Shown piece after piece: positions 21,371 to 33,553 of a DNA stretch of 64,000 nucleotides (its first letter is position 1; the number at the start of each line of letters is the position of its first letter). Source of the stretch: Ectobius pallidus. Taxonomy: Eukaryota > Arthropoda > Insecta > Blattodea > Ectobiidae. The DNA lies in contig CAXKWD010000005.1 of NCBI GenBank assembly GCA_964059195.1, forward strand, positions 91,401,882 through 91,465,881, in the 5' to 3' direction. The translations under genes were made by a program, and so were the position numbers. The notes below the pieces were generated by a model. That model was not told the DNA's origin and searched no databases. It saw only the letters and a list, made by a program, of their open reading frames with translations.

Positions 21371-21684
21371 ACATGAGTATGTTTACTTCAATGAGCATTT
21401 ATTTATTTTTTGTAACCTAACCACATCCATTACCACAACCAAACTAAAGAACTTGATTTTGAAGTTACTAACCGGTGCTTATTAATTGAAATTGTTTTAT
21501 CTTCAGCTTGAATATCATTTTTCTAATACTTTTTCTAATGCTTTCAGTTTGTCATGAAGTGGTTATTACTTTGGGAGACATGGGCCAGAATGCAAAGTTT
21601 TAGAAAATTGCTCATTTCTCCTGCAGTATATCAGTTAGAGTTATGGCATTTTTTACTCATACTACAGTCTGATTTAAGCAACCT
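21371..21684. other. Unassigned AT-rich stretch
   Basis: No ORF or repeat structure recognised between the P-like and non-LTR remnants. Confidence 0.3.
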
Positions 21685-23035
21685 GTGACTTGTGACAGTT
21701 CACTCAAAGCAGAGAAGTGGGAGAGCTGCATTGTATTACATTGTATGACCGAAAGGCGACCAAAAGGAGGAATCACATGCCTATCAAAAGGGAATCTCGC
21801 GCCCTCTAAAGTCCTACATGAAAACAATAATGTGCTAGTGGTGAGAACTGCTATGAGTGTGTTGATAGGTGTTTATTTTCAGCTAGAGATCACAGCCCAG
21901 CAAATTATAGATGAAATAGGCACTGCGCTAAATTTAACAGAACACGATGACAACATAATTCTAGCAGGTGACTTTAATTGACGAATCGATATCCCATCAC
22001 AGAAAACAAAGGACGTCATGGGATACTTAGAAGAGAAAGGACTATCTCTTATAAACAATAAGGATCAAAAAACGTATATCTGTAGCCATGGTACCAGCAC
22101 AATAGATCTCGTGTTCATAAATTCTGGAGTAAAGCCAAAGAAGCAGGTCATAATCTCAATTGCAATCAAAAAGCACCAGTCAGCGGAAACATGGAAACAA
22201 TACTCCAAATCAGTCACCTTCATCCTCAGGAGAAACCTGTAGAATGGAAGACATCAAGGAGAAGGTTACAACGGGTCATATCTGAGACAGACAACCAGGC
22301 AATCAAGAAAACAGCATTAGAGGGGAATCTAGATGAAGCAACGAATCTGCTGGAGAACATACTACAAAGAGCTATTATACCCGAGACATGTGAAATAAGG
22401 AAATCAAAGTCGTGGTACACTAAAGAGTGTTACAGAGCCCAAAAGACCATTCTGGAAGCCTTGCACTCAGCCCTGAAAGCACCAATTAAGTCACTACAGG
22501 ACTATGCAAAGAAGAGGAAGAAATATAAAACTATTGTTAAAGAAACAAAGGAGCAGTACCAAGAACAGGAAGAACAGAAGCTGAGTGAGCTGGCATAACA
22601 GTGCCCGTCTAAAGCACTAAACCCAAGGCAAATGAGGTATCATAGGAGCATCCCAATGAATATATGGGAAGCCCATCTAAGCAAGATGCTACAGAGTAGA
22701 GACATTCATCCTAACCCTGAAACAGATGTCACATCGGAAATAGAAGGTGAACTGAACCAAGAACTGTTCACACTGGAGGAGGTGGTGAGTCATAGACAAC
22801 TCCAAGAACAATAAAGCCTGCGGCTCTGATAAGATCTTCAATGATCACCTGAAAACTGCCATACCGGTATTAAAGGATGCAGTAACAGATCTCTTAAACA
22901 AGTGTCTCCGACAGGGAAGGATACCATATAACTGGAGAAAGTCGATATACAAAGGCAAGGGCAGAACCGAAGATCCAAATGCCTACAGGGGCATTGCCCT
23001 GGAATGCACGATGCTTAAAACCCACAACGCACTCG
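21685..23035 (+). pseudogene. Non-LTR retrotransposon endonuclease and RT N-terminus, decayed
   Basis: The endonuclease end is clear: NIILAGDFN, a TGA at 21979-21981 where the family has Cys, RIDIPSQKTKDVMGYLEEKG, TYICSHGTSTIDLVF (about 22072-22117). A linker follows (SKSWYTKECYRAQKTILEAL, about 22408), then RT N-terminal blocks KACGSDKIFNDHLKTAIPVL (about 22816) and YKGKGRTEDPNAYRGIALE (about 22948-23004). Three frame changes. RT homology ends near 23020, before the catalytic palm and before the BEL insertion. The YKGKG...YRGIAL signature is common in several arthropod LINE clades; I do not assign one. Confidence 0.75.
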
Positions 23036-23050
23036 TATTATTTTACCTTG

Positions 23051-23416
23051 TGTTGAGACTTTTTCCCTAATTTGGCTACCCTGCGCAGTAGTGTCTTTAG
23101 TGTTGCATATTGGTACACTGGACTCGTGTAGAAGGCAACATGGCGAGCAGCTAGCTACAAGTGCAGAATGGTGCGCTTGCTTGTATTGAAGTTAGACTAG
23201 TTTCACAGTAATTCACAATCATCTATTTATGTTAACTAATATTACAAGTATAATATTCACGGTTTGTACAATAAATCTACTAGAGGACTTGTTTGTTTGA
23301 CTACTTGTGTTGTGTTTAATTTGTGTGACGAAAGCCAACTCCTTGGATTCTTGGGCCGCCATCACAGCATTATAAATACAGTCCACTAAAATAAAAATTT
23401 GTTTTCGAACACAACA
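23051..23416 (+). repeat. 5' LTR of the BEL/Pao element
   Basis: 366 bp, TGTTGAG to CACAACA. It carries AATAAA-like signals (ACAATAAATC at about 23267, AAAATAAAAAT at about 23390). The adjacent internal sequence ATTTGGTCCTGCCGGC is the likely primer-binding region. Confidence 0.95.
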
Positions 23417-23639
23417 TAATATTTGGTCCTGCCGGCCGTGATGGGAATTCGTGCAAATTTGGATCTCCAGCCATGATTGGAAATTTGTGCAACTTGGAAC
23501 ATTGATTGTGGTTGTGAACATTTGTATAGTGCAAATTAGATTGTACTGGAAATATTACGACATTGTGTTGCAATCTGTGAAGTGTTGCCGCCATTAGCTA
23601 GCATCTACCCTTGTTTGAGGCGCGGGAAACATCTACAAA

Positions 23640-23735
23640 CAGTTATTGTAATTGAACATTGACATCACTTGTGTAATTGAACATTGACATCACTTGTGTA
23701 ATTGAACATTGTTATTACTTGTGTGTAATATAAAT
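23640..23735 (+). repeat. Short tandem repeat in the BEL leader
   Basis: The unit ACTTGTGTAATTGAACATTG recurs about three times (period about 29 bp), the last copy diverged. It lies in the ~1 kb untranslated leader before gag (23417-24472), where I see no further gene. Confidence 0.75.
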
Positions 23736-24472
23736 AACACAAGAAGATATTGCACTTGAAAATTCTTGTATTATTTGTGCATAAAATAGACAATTACGAA
23801 CAGTAGGCCTATTACTAATACATGGAACTATAACATGGTGAAGTGTTGCATCATCCTTGCATTGCTAAAACGTGTCGCAGCACAGAAGGGTTAGCAAACT
23901 GTGGAACTGTACCCGTTGAATAATAACTTCAAACTTTGTGAGCTGTAACATCAGTGATTGTAATTGAATTATTGGTACCTTGAAGACTAATCTGAAAACA
24001 CATTCAGCAACATTACATCGCAGATGACGTCACGCTAGGAATCTTGCCAGACATCTTGGACAAAGTCTACGACTTCATGGAGCTGTCTGATGTTACCATT
24101 AGTGATACAATAATTCAACCAACTGTAAGTTTGTTCCATTTTTGTCTTGCTTGTCCAAACTTGACTAGGGTAGACATCCTGTCTAAAATCCTAAAACCTA
24201 CTTCTAACACTGAAACAAATAAGTACTGACTTGCTTGTTAATCTTGTTTGACGGACTTGAATTCATTTAATATTCAATTGTTCGCTATTGCGCTGTTGTA
24301 TAAGTTATTGAACATATAATTTACTCAAATTGCTTACTTGAACAATGACACATTGTTGCTTCAAACATTGTCTCTCAAAATACATATGAATAATAACATA
24401 ACTTACTGTTGTACATTTCATAGAAATTTGTTTTTTTTTCATTGATAATAATCAACTGTCACAGTATTCATC

Positions 24473-25696
24473 ATGTCGTTTGAATCGGAAGCAAAGGCTA
24501 TTCAAAAACGTGGCTTACTAAAAAGATCACTAACTCATCTTGAAAAGTTCTTGCAACGTGAGGATCTCTCTAGAAATTAATTGATAGCCAGGCAAATGAA
24601 TTGCCAGAAATTTGGAAAGAATTCAATGATGTTAGGGAATATTTAGAATGTCAGTTAGACTTAAAGTCTAGTGAAGCTCATTTTGAAGAACATGAGGTGT
24701 TTAAAAACAGATATTATGCAATATTCGGTAGGATTCAAGACCTGATTGATGCTGGGGAAATACCCATAAGTCCTAGTAATACATCTGTCACTTCGAATAA
24801 CTCCACTCGAAGCAGTAGTAATTTGAAACTCCCACCCATAGAATTGCCCAGTTTCAAGGGAGATTTGACAAAATACTTGACATACAAGAACACATTTGAA
24901 AGCTTAGTTATCAACAATACTTGCATCGATAATGTGCAAAGGTTGCATTATTTGCTGTCTTCACTTCAAGGTGAGCCCAAAGAGTTATTAGGTAACTTGG
25001 CCATTGTGATAGTAACTTTTCGGTTGCTTGGAATTTGATTGATGAAAGATACAATAATAAACGGTTGATTGTCTCGCAGCATGTGAAACAGTTGCTCAAT
25101 CTTCATAGTTGTAGTAGTGGTACTTCAAGTGACTACTGCAAATTGATAAATGAGGTAAAGTCTAATCTTATTGCCATTGAGAATTTGGAAGCGGAGATTC
25201 CACTTCATGAAATCTTGTTGCAGGAATTGATTCTGAAGAAATTCAAAGTTAATCATAGAAGTGAATGGGAAAATAAATTTGCCTCCTCTGATATTCCGAC
25301 ATTAGATAATTTAATTGATTTCTTGGAAAGGAAATGTCAGACATTGGAATTAACAGAAGCTAACAAAACTGTTGTTGAGCACAAACGTGAGTTCAAACCT
25401 AAACTAAAGGCACTTCACATTGCTAACAATAGTACCTCCTTGAATTGTAAGTTTTGCAAACTTGACAATCATAATATTCTTGATTGTAGGAAGTTTAAAC
25501 AAGCAAATATTGATCATCGTCGTGAATTTGTCAAGGAAAATAAACTTTGTTACTTGTGCTTCTCAACTTCTCATATTTCCAAACAATGTAAACAACCCAG
25601 GTGCACGAAATGTAATGGAAATCACAACTTGTTGGTTCATAAAGAACAAATAATTCAAATGTTGATCGTTCTGCAATCATTTCGCCTGCAGCAATG
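24473..25696 (+). pseudogene. BEL/Pao gag, three frame changes
   Basis: It starts at ATG 24473 (MSFESEAKAIQKRG). The DUF1759-type capsid region follows (LKLPPIELPSFKGDLTKYLT, about 24820), then DUF1758-linked zinc knuckles CKFCKLDNHNILDC (about 25449), CYLCFSTSHISKQC and CTKCNGNHN (about 25602). The frame slips near 24577, 25012 and 25660, each time by the equivalent of one lost base; each site is in or next to a short A- or T-rich run. The protein is otherwise well preserved and reads into pol. Confidence 0.88.
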
Positions 25697-28600
25697 AAAG
25701 TGATTTCAGGATTAGGCTCAAATGTTTTGCTGAGTACGGTTTGTGTTGGAGTGAAAACTAGAACTGGAGAAGTTTTAGTGGTTAAAGCCTTGTTGGACTC
25801 AGCGAGTCAATTATCATTTGTAACCTCCAATCTTGTCAAATGTCTTGGTATTGGTACAAAATCTTGTCAGTTACCAATTGTTGGTATAAGCAATTCAAAC
25901 GTTTCTCCTGTAAGCACCACTTGCAATCTTGTTTTATGCTCGCAGATATCAGACTATACTCTGAACTTGAATTGTGCAGTAGTAGACACCATCACAAGTC
26001 CGCTACCTGCTCAGAAAATTGATTGTTCGACTTGGAACATTCCCAATGATATTGTTCTAAGTGATTCTACTTTCAATCGACCTTCGCCTATAGACATTTT
26101 GTTGGGAGCTGATGTTTATTATGAAATTGTGTCTGGTAATACCTTGCGTAGGGAAAATTATCCTACATTGCTAAACACTAGATTTGGTTGGGTACTGGCT
26201 GGTACTTTTCCTGAATCATGCGTTAAACCTAATGTCAAGGCTCGTTGTACTAACTTTGTGAAACTTGACCCTCTTGACACAAAGTTGCAAAAATTCTGGG
26301 AACTTGAAGAACTGCAGCAGACAGTTCTTACTCCTGAAGAAAGAGATTGCAAAGAACATTTTGCAAATAATGTTCAAATAGATGAACTTGGAAGATTCGT
26401 TGTCAAACTTCCAATTCGTTCAGAAGTATCTCCTGTGGCTGAGTCTAAATGTAATGCCATTAAAAGACTTAAGCAAATTGAAAGAAGATTCTTGAAATCG
26501 CCAGAGTTAAAAGAGAAGTATGTTGATTTTATGCATGAATACATTGACTTAGGCCATATGGAAAGTGCACCCACTGAAAGTTCTGATTCGTTGAATTTTT
26601 ACTTGCCCCATCATTGTGTATTGAAGGATTCTAGTACTACAACGAAACTGAGGGTTGTATTTGATGGAAGTTGTGAATCTTCAAACGGAATATCTTTGAA
26701 TTCCATGTTAATGGTCGGACCTACCGTCCAGCCTGATTTGCTGTCCATTATCCTAAAATTCAGAACTTACATTGTTGCCCTATCAGCTGACATTGCAAAA
26801 ATGTATCGATGTGTATTTGTCCACCCTGAACATCGAAATCTTCAGAAAATTGTTTGGTGTGAATCTGCTGATGAGGAAATTAAGGATTATCGTCTGACTA
26901 CTGTTACATACGGTACCAGTTCTGCTCCTTTTCTTGCTACAAGGTGCTTAGTTCAACTTGCTGATGAGTGCAAGGACTCTCACCCCATTGCTTCAGAAAC
27001 TATTCGATCTTGCTTCTATGTGGACGATCTATTGACTGGTGCAGATTTAGTTGAAGAAGCTAAACAACTTCAATGTGATATCACTTCTATATTGGACAGT
27101 GCTCAGTTTCATCTTAGAAAATGGACGTCAAATTGTCCAGAAGCTCTTGCTAATGTACCCTTGGAAGACAGAGAACTCTCATCGCCTTGTAATCTTACCA
27201 ATGATGAAGCTGTCAAGACTTTAGGTATTGATTGGCACCCTAAGTCTGATGAATTTCAGTTTCAAATAAATTTGAAGGAAGCTCCTAATCTTGTCACTAA
27301 GAGAAGCATTCTTGCCATCATCGCATCCATATTTGATCCTCTTGGATTGTTAGGTTGTGCAGTAGTCAAATACAAACTTATTCTACAGGTTCTATGGCAA
27401 TTGAAAATCGATTAGGATGAACCGTTAGACTCTCATACTAACATTCTTGAAACTTGGAATGCTATCTACAGTGAACTTCCACTTCTTAACAAACTTCGAG
27501 TTCAAAGAAAGGTAATGCCTTTTGTTAAGAACAAGGTTATTGAAATCCATGGCTTCTCAGATGCTTCAGAAGTCGCATATGGTGCTTGTGTATATGTCAG
27601 AACAGTGTCTGACAGTGATGAAGTTTCAGTGGTTTTGTTGACTTCCAAGTCAAGAGTTGCTCCGTTGAAACAACAGTTTATTGCACGACTAGAGCTGTGT
27701 GCTGCTCTCTTGTTGTCTCGTCTTATGGCTAAAGTCATAAAATCGTTTAACTTGTCTGTTCCATTCTCCACATATTGTTGGACGGATAGCACTATAGTCC
27801 TGTGTTGGTTACAGAAACCTCCTAATTGTTGGAAAACTTTTGTGGCTAATCGAGTGTCGGAAATTCAATCTCTCACTTCAGTCTCAGAGTGGAGACATGT
27901 ATCTACCCATAGCAATCCAGCTGACTACTTGTCCCGAGGAATTGTACCTTCACAAATGTTTTCGCTTGATGTTTGGTGGCATGGACCTACTTGGTTGCGA
28001 GAATTGTCTCCAACATATGAAACCTTTGTTGCTACTAACATACCATCATCAGTTGAGGCAGAAACCAAAACGTCTTTGAATGTGCTATTAGTTAATGTGC
28101 ATTCGCCTGACTTGGAACGTTTCTCATCCTATTGTAAACTAAAGCGAGTCTACAGCTATGTTCTGAGATTCATTACTAATGTTCGCTCTGCAAAGGACTC
28201 TCGTCATATTGGCCCACTCACTCCTGAAGAGTTGGAAGGCGCTGAATTGAAAATACTAGGCTTCATGCAAGCTAGTGAATACATGAAGGAAATTCATGAC
28301 TTGAAGACTAACAATGTAGTTGCTTCGACAAGCAAACTAAGGTCTTTAAACCCCTTCCTTGATGATAACAGCTTATTGAGAGTTGGTGGTAGACTTGGGA
28401 ATTCACAGTTGGAATACAACAACAAACATCCTATTATCATTCCACCAAAGCATTGTGTTACTAAGCTGATTATCAAACATGAACATGAAAGGCTGTTGCA
28501 TTCTAGCCCTCAAGCTGTCGTTTTCCTTGCGGAATAAGGTTTGGATTCCACGCGGAAAAACAATTGTGCGCAGTATGATTCATTCATGTTACAATTGCTT

Positions 28601-29563
28601 TCGTAACAAACCTCCAGTTACTACTCACATAATGGGCGACTTACCCTCATATAGAGTTCAAGCTTCATTACCTTTTGTTAAGGTTGGTGTTGATTATGGT
28701 GGTCCAATCATCATAAAGGGTGACAATCCCAGGAGTAAAGTAAAATTAAAATCATATATTGCTCTATTTGTTTGTCTCACTGTGAAGGCAATACATCTTG
28801 AATTGGTAAAGAGTCTAACGACTCAAGATTTTCTTGCTGCACGTAGAGGTTTGCCTAATCTAATTCTGAGCGACATTGGCACAAATTTTTTTGGAGCCAA
28901 CAATGAGTTGTTGAGATTTTTTAGGGATAACAATTCTGAAATAGAAGAACGTACAGCTAATGAAAATGTAAAATGGAAATTTATTCCACCCTCTAGTCAT
29001 CATTTCGGTGGGCTCTGGGAGGCTGGAATAAAGTCAACTAAATCATTGTTGAAGCGAACAATTGGAAATTCCATTCTTAACTTTGAGGAATTATCCACGC
29101 TTTTGTATCAGATTGAATCTGTGTTAAACTCCAGACCTCTTTGTCCCATGAGTGATGATCCAGATGACCAGTGTTATTTGACTCCTGGACATTTCTTAGT
29201 AGGAAGACAATTGACTGGTGTTCCTTCGCCTGACATATCCAACAGTCCCTTGTCCTATCTGACAAAGTGGAATCTAGTTCAAAAATTGTATCAGGACTTC
29301 TGGCAGAGGTGGTCAAAAGACTACATGCAATCGCTCCAACAGCGACGCAAATGGTCGTCTACTGGATCTTGGAAGCCAGCAGTAGGAGATCTAGTCCTCC
29401 TACGAGAAGACAACCTGCCTCCACTTGTTTGGAAGACTGGAGTTGTGAAAGAACTGCATCCCGGTAGTGATAATGTCACACGTGTGGTTACAGTGAAAAC
29501 AAAAACTGGTTTCTTCCATCGTGCCATAGTGAAACTTTGCCCATTGCCTAAAGATGTTGATTA
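25697..29563 (+). pseudogene. BEL/Pao pol: protease, RT, RNase H, integrase; broken
   Basis: Protease: ALLDSASQLSFVTSNL (about 25789) to IDILLGADVYYEI. RT: LPHHCVLKDSSTTTKLRVVF (about 26605), LSADIAKMYRC and the FYVDD active site (about 27013). RNase H: IHGFSDASEVAYGACVYV (about 27548), LELCAALLLSRLM and CWTDSTIVLCWL. Integrase: first Asp in VGVDYGGP (about 28685), second in LSDIGTNFFGANNE (about 28866), Glu in GGLWEAGIKS (about 29010), so the DDE triad stands. Lesions: an in-frame TAG at 27413-27415, a frame change near 28520, and a short in-frame gap before RRGLPNLILSD. The reading ends at the TAA at 29562-29564. Confidence 0.92.
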
Positions 29564-29651
29564 ATTATTTGTAAAATTACTCTTTAACAATTTAAGTTCA
29601 CTTTATTTGTTTTGTATTTGTTGAGTGTTGAATCCCTCAAGGGGGGGAATA

Positions 29652-30017
29652 TGTTGAGACTTTTTCCCTAATTTGGCTATCCTACGCAGTAGTGTCTTTA
29701 GTGTTGCATATTGGTACACTGGACTCGTGTAGAAGGCAACATGGCGAGCAGCTAGCTACAAGTGCAGAATGGTGCGCTTGCTTGTATTAAAGTTAGACTA
29801 GTTTCACAGTAATTCACAATCATCTATTTATGTTAACTAATATTACAAGTATAATATTCACGGTTTGTACAATAAATCTACTAGAGGACTTGTTTGTTTG
29901 ACTACTTGTGTTGTGTTTAATCTGTGTGACGAAAGCCAACTCCTTGGATTCTTGGGCCGCCATCACAGCATTATAAATACAGTCCACTAAAATAAAAATT
30001 TGTTTTCGAACACAACA
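29652..30017 (+). repeat. 3' LTR of the BEL/Pao element
   Basis: 366 bp, differing from the 5' LTR at four places I can see (two near LTR position 30, one near 140, one near 250). It follows the polypurine tract directly. Confidence 0.95.
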
Positions 30018-30022
30018 CCTTG

Positions 30023-30442
30023 TGTAATTGGATTTTACGCGAACCTGGCGCATCGATATGAAATTACATGTGCGAGTGATATAACAAGTTGATAAGTTGG
30101 CTTAATAGAAGATTGTATCACGTTATTAAGTAGACCTGGCAGACATCTGATGTGAGTTAATATGAGTGACCTATAAATTAGTTAATAGAGTGGATCAATA
30201 GATATCATATATGAATCTATGTGAGTGCCTGTAAGTGATTATTACGTGAACCTACATAATAAATTGGCCCTTAATTACTGTGATTTTGCTAGTTCATTTT
30301 GTATCCACCTGTCAACTTCCTTACTTCATATAATACGTATCACCCCAAGGCACCTTAGACATCAAAACCACCTTCCCTGGGCCCGTGCATGAAATCTACC
30401 GACGACTGACAAGCTAGCTGTGGCAGGAGTCGAAGTCAGATC
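30023..30442. other. Pre-insertion flank of the BEL element, unassigned
   Basis: AT-rich sequence without ORFs. ACGCGAACCTGGCGCATCG at about 30036 looks like an LTR/primer-binding junction of another retroelement (TGGCGC), but no LTR pair was found. Confidence 0.3.
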
Positions 30443-31330
30443 TATACTAGTTTCACTTTAAGTTCAAAGTAGATGTAAACAAAGCCACGTGACAAGGGAG
30501 CGCCTCATTGGCTAGTGGACGAACTGTAACTTTTGCTGCTTTGTATGCATACTCTTGCTCTTAATAAAATAGTTCGGTTCAAACCGTACCTTTTTGTAGC
30601 TATTTTCGTGCAGAGAAATTTAAAAACACGTTTCTGAAGCAGATCTGTATATGAAACAAAATTAATTTGATCAGATTTTCCTGACGCATAATAACTAAGT
30701 GAACTAATTAAACCGTTACAAAAGATGTAAATTGTAGGCGTTTACGACGGCTGTGTGAATGCTCAAGGACGCCATCTTGGAATGAACTTGCCACAGCCCC
30801 CTCCCAATAACTTGGTAAGATCTGCTGAATGTGCGTTCATTTATTTATTTATATCGGTTATACAACACGTACGTGAGGACAAGAAAGTCGTGTGCTATAA
30901 CAAGACAAAGATTTCGTCAAAAGTTACATTAACTTACAGCTCTGATAGGATTGGGGCGGTTACAAACAGAAATTAATGAATTCAAAAAGAAAACACCTCT
31001 GAAGTGGGCAGCCAACATTGCAAAATGAGAGTAATTTTTTATACTCGTTAATATCTTCTTGTTAACTGTCTATGACTTTCTTAAAGGAAGGGTAAACTAA
31101 AAAAATACCATTTTCTTATTTTAATCTCATCGCACGGAGCTTTGAATTACGAAACGAATGGTGATCTCGTGAACTTCAGGTGCCCAATATTACGCCTTGT
31201 ACGGGTGAAGTAAAAAGCTGCTGTGACGTCACGCCTGACTAACTCGCTGGCAGGACAACAGCTGCGGTAATGCTCGCGCGTGTGTTTCTAATACACAACA
31301 AAGTCTCATTTGTGTTTGTTGTTGATAGAG

Positions 31331-31636
31331 ATGCCTGCAATGTTACCTTCTAAGGACAAATCTCGGTATTCACAAATTAATATCACACGAAAAGAAAATG
31401 ACAAGGAATTATTTAAAGAATTGCAAGGAAGAAAAGAAAATACGGAATGGTGTAAATGTGGGCTGTGTATACATATGAAAACTGGCCACGAAAGTGTGTG
31501 TTGATGGGACTGTGAAGTAATTTGTGAACAGAAGGGGGTTGTAGACTGTATAACACGACATTGCTCATTCGATAGCGTTATTATAAATAAAGATACACTA
31601 GTTGCCAGGCGTTATCAGTTAATACTTAGAGCTAAT
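31331..31636 (+). pseudogene. P2X7-ballast-like cysteine-rich domain ORF, one nonsense codon
   Basis: ATG 31331 (MPAMLPSKDKSRY) leads to TEWCKCGLCIHMKTGHESVC, a TGA at 31502-31504, and in the same frame WDCEVICEQKGVVDCITRH, then SFDSVIINKDTLVARRY. The WCxCGxCxxM-(S/T)-xxESVCC and CIxxHxxF-xxxxxNxxxL signature is that of the cytosolic C-terminal ballast domain of P2X7 receptors, which also occurs as a stand-alone domain in invertebrate proteins. There is no channel part here. The single stop falls inside the Cys cluster. Confidence 0.55.
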
Positions 31637-32288
31637 ACAGTTCAAAAACAAAATATTTTTCAAGATACGAACAGAGTCACTTTCAGATTCAGAATCATCT
31701 TTTGCGGTAGTAGAAATTTCTGAAATGCTAAAAGAGCTATCTAAATCACAATTTCTAGAAGAAACATTCAATGAATCTGTGCAAACATTGACATAAGTTT
31801 CATTTCCTAGTTCACACTGAACGCCTACGCTGTTAGAAACTGAATTTTCGTCATAAATACTAGATTCCACATTCATGATTTGTCCATTCCCGGATACTGA
31901 AGGATTACTGTTCAAATCTTGCAACAACTCTCTCATTTCCTTCTTCCTCGAGTACGACGATTTTCTTTACTTCATTGGCGGTGTTTCAGATTTCCCACTC
32001 AAAAGAAGTGATGGCACAGCACTTCTTTTTTAAACAGATTGCGGGGTTTCTCCAGATAACTGTTTTCGTAACTGTACCGAAAGCTCGGTATCATTTTCTT
32101 CAAAATGTTGTGAACAAACCGTACTGTATTTAGTAGGAACAAATTTTTCTCTTTTTATTTTTATCAGCCATTGCTTATTTACGTTCGGGTGACTTATCTC
32201 TGTTGGGAAATCGATGGAAAGATATTTTAAGTGTGTTATCACTCTTCGACGATGAGTTTGTACACCCCACAACACAACAATAAACCAT
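31619..32288 (-). pseudogene. THAP-domain protein of the TTAA element, one frameshift
   Basis: On the minus strand from ATG 32288: MVYCCVVGCTNSSSKSDNT, then FHRFP, a frame change near 32210, and KQWLIKIKREKFVPTKYSTV with VCSQHFEEND. This completes the C2CH zinc set of a THAP DNA-binding domain. After a stop near 32038, KRSAVPSLLL resembles the usual AVPTxF end. A second open part, MRELLQDLNSNPSVSGNGQI, runs 105 codons to 31619, Ser/Asp rich. THAP domains recognise transposon ends in P and Kolobok elements. Confidence 0.65.
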
Positions 32289-32799
32289 TGTTTGAACAGA
32301 TACTCACTAAAAAACTGTAACAGTAGACAGAATACTGTGAAATGTCTTTCACCGGGCGAGACTGAGCCAAGCCTTCGTCAAGCGTGACGTCACGCGCCCA
32401 TCGCTTTACAATAAATATATTCGTTTTGTTATTAAATGTGAAGGTGTAAAACATTTCTAACAGTGAACATCTTAAAAACATTTTCTTTCAATCCGTATGA
32501 AGAAAATGATACTGAATTTTTAGTTTACTTTTCCTTTAAATACTAATATTAAGTCTAATTTTGTACAGATGTATCGATCTTTTCAAAATAAATATAACAT
32601 TTTTCAACAATGGTGCATGTCATAAAAAATATTTTAAAAGTACTATTGAGAACACTTGATTATACCAAATCCTCATTCAGTTTCTTTCCGTGGCGGGTAA
32701 ATCTCCTCGTGGTATTGTCACATGCTCGGCGGAGTGGTACATTAGAGTTTGTTTACATCTAAACTTTGTTTGAACTTAAAGTGAAAATAGTATACACAT

Positions 32800-33540
32800 C
32801 ATCAATTCTGGATCAACGATCCTTCGGCTACAATGACTGTCCATTTTGGACCAGCAAACCACCCCATATCGACAGCATCTGGCTATATAATGTTAAATGT
32901 TAATGTTAAATGTTGAAATGTTAGATGCCTGTCGGAGAACAGAGTATATAGACATGGTCAAAGAAATAAAATTACATCAAGTCAGATGCATCGCAATTAA
33001 AAAAATTCACTCATATCGTAAAAAGACCTTGTAATCAACCAACCAGAGATCACAGATTTGAAATGATTTCGCTTTAACCTAAATAATCCAGCTGGCACTT
33101 TGTTTGCAATTTTTATGGACATGGCTTCACAATTTTTCATGGCGCCAATCTGTGAGGCTTGAATGATGTCATGCTGTGCTTATGAAGAATAAACGTTTCT
33201 ACACAAGTCGCAAGAGTGGAATTTAGTGCTTTAGAAGCCTGCAGATAGAGAAAGTGATTTTTCCCCTTGGATTCTATCTTCCACGTCAACTGGACTATTG
33301 ACCTCTTCGGCACTCCGCAGAGGATCAGCTGGTCATCGGACGAATTCTGTAGGTACAAATTTCTGTCTATATTGTTCCTCATTCCTCAAGCAGATAATAA
33401 ATTTTAAAATTAAGTCACTGTTTTAGAATTTTATTTTTTCATAATTATAATAAATATATTGTATGTTCGCTTTTCTTTTCCTTTGATGAAATTGAGGAAC
33501 TATAAAATCATTATGTCGAACCAGTCAGCCTATCAGAGGA
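32800..33540. other. Possible Gypsy-type LTR/leader, undefined
   Basis: No ORF is convincing. A run of AATGTTAAATGTT repeats lies at 32888-32925. The stretch precedes the Gypsy gag at 33554 and probably holds its LTR or leader, but no second LTR is visible in the window to define it. Confidence 0.3.
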
Positions 33541-33553
33541 TAATCTCGAAAAT

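Larger units (their letters stand above)
23046..30022 (+). mobile_element. Complete-length BEL/Pao LTR retrotransposon, TSD CCTTG
   Basis: Two 366-bp LTRs (23051-23416 and 29652-30017) begin TGTTGAGACTTT and end AACACAACA. The 5-bp target CCTTG is duplicated at 23046-23050 and 30018-30022. A polypurine tract (CAAGGGGGGGAATA) directly precedes the 3' LTR. I count four differences between the LTRs (about 1%), so the insertion is young, yet gag-pol carries several frame changes and a nonsense codon. All expected domains are present in order: gag, protease, RT, RNase H, integrase. Confidence 0.95.
31085..32535. mobile_element. TTAA-flanked (Kolobok-like) transposon with two convergent ORF remnants
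   Basis: Termini AGGAAGGGTAAACTAAAAA and, inverted, AGGAAAAGTAAACTAAAAA (19 bp, two mismatches). Both ends abut TTAA (31081-31084 and 32536-32539). TTAA targets are used by piggyBac and Kolobok superfamilies; the THAP ORF inside favours Kolobok-like. Length is 1451 bp. It carries a P2X7-ballast-like ORF on the plus strand and a THAP ORF on the minus strand meeting near 31620-31636. No DDE core was found, so it is probably non-autonomous or internally deleted. Confidence 0.7.
30445..32792. mobile_element. Outer DNA element with TIRs, host of the TTAA element
   Basis: TACTAGTTTCACTTTAAGTT at the left (with CAAA and AGATGTAAACAAA following) recurs inverted at the right end near 32741-32792 (TTTACATCT, AACTTAAAGTGAAAATAGTA). 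Flanks are TA on both sides, so a TA-targeting non-autonomous transposon is likely. Arms are about 40 bp with mismatches. Apart from the nested TTAA element the interior has no gene I recognise. Confidence 0.5.

Noticed and set aside
30036..30060. Primer-binding site of another LTR element (TGGCGC)
   Set aside because: No LTR pair or ORF could be linked to it.
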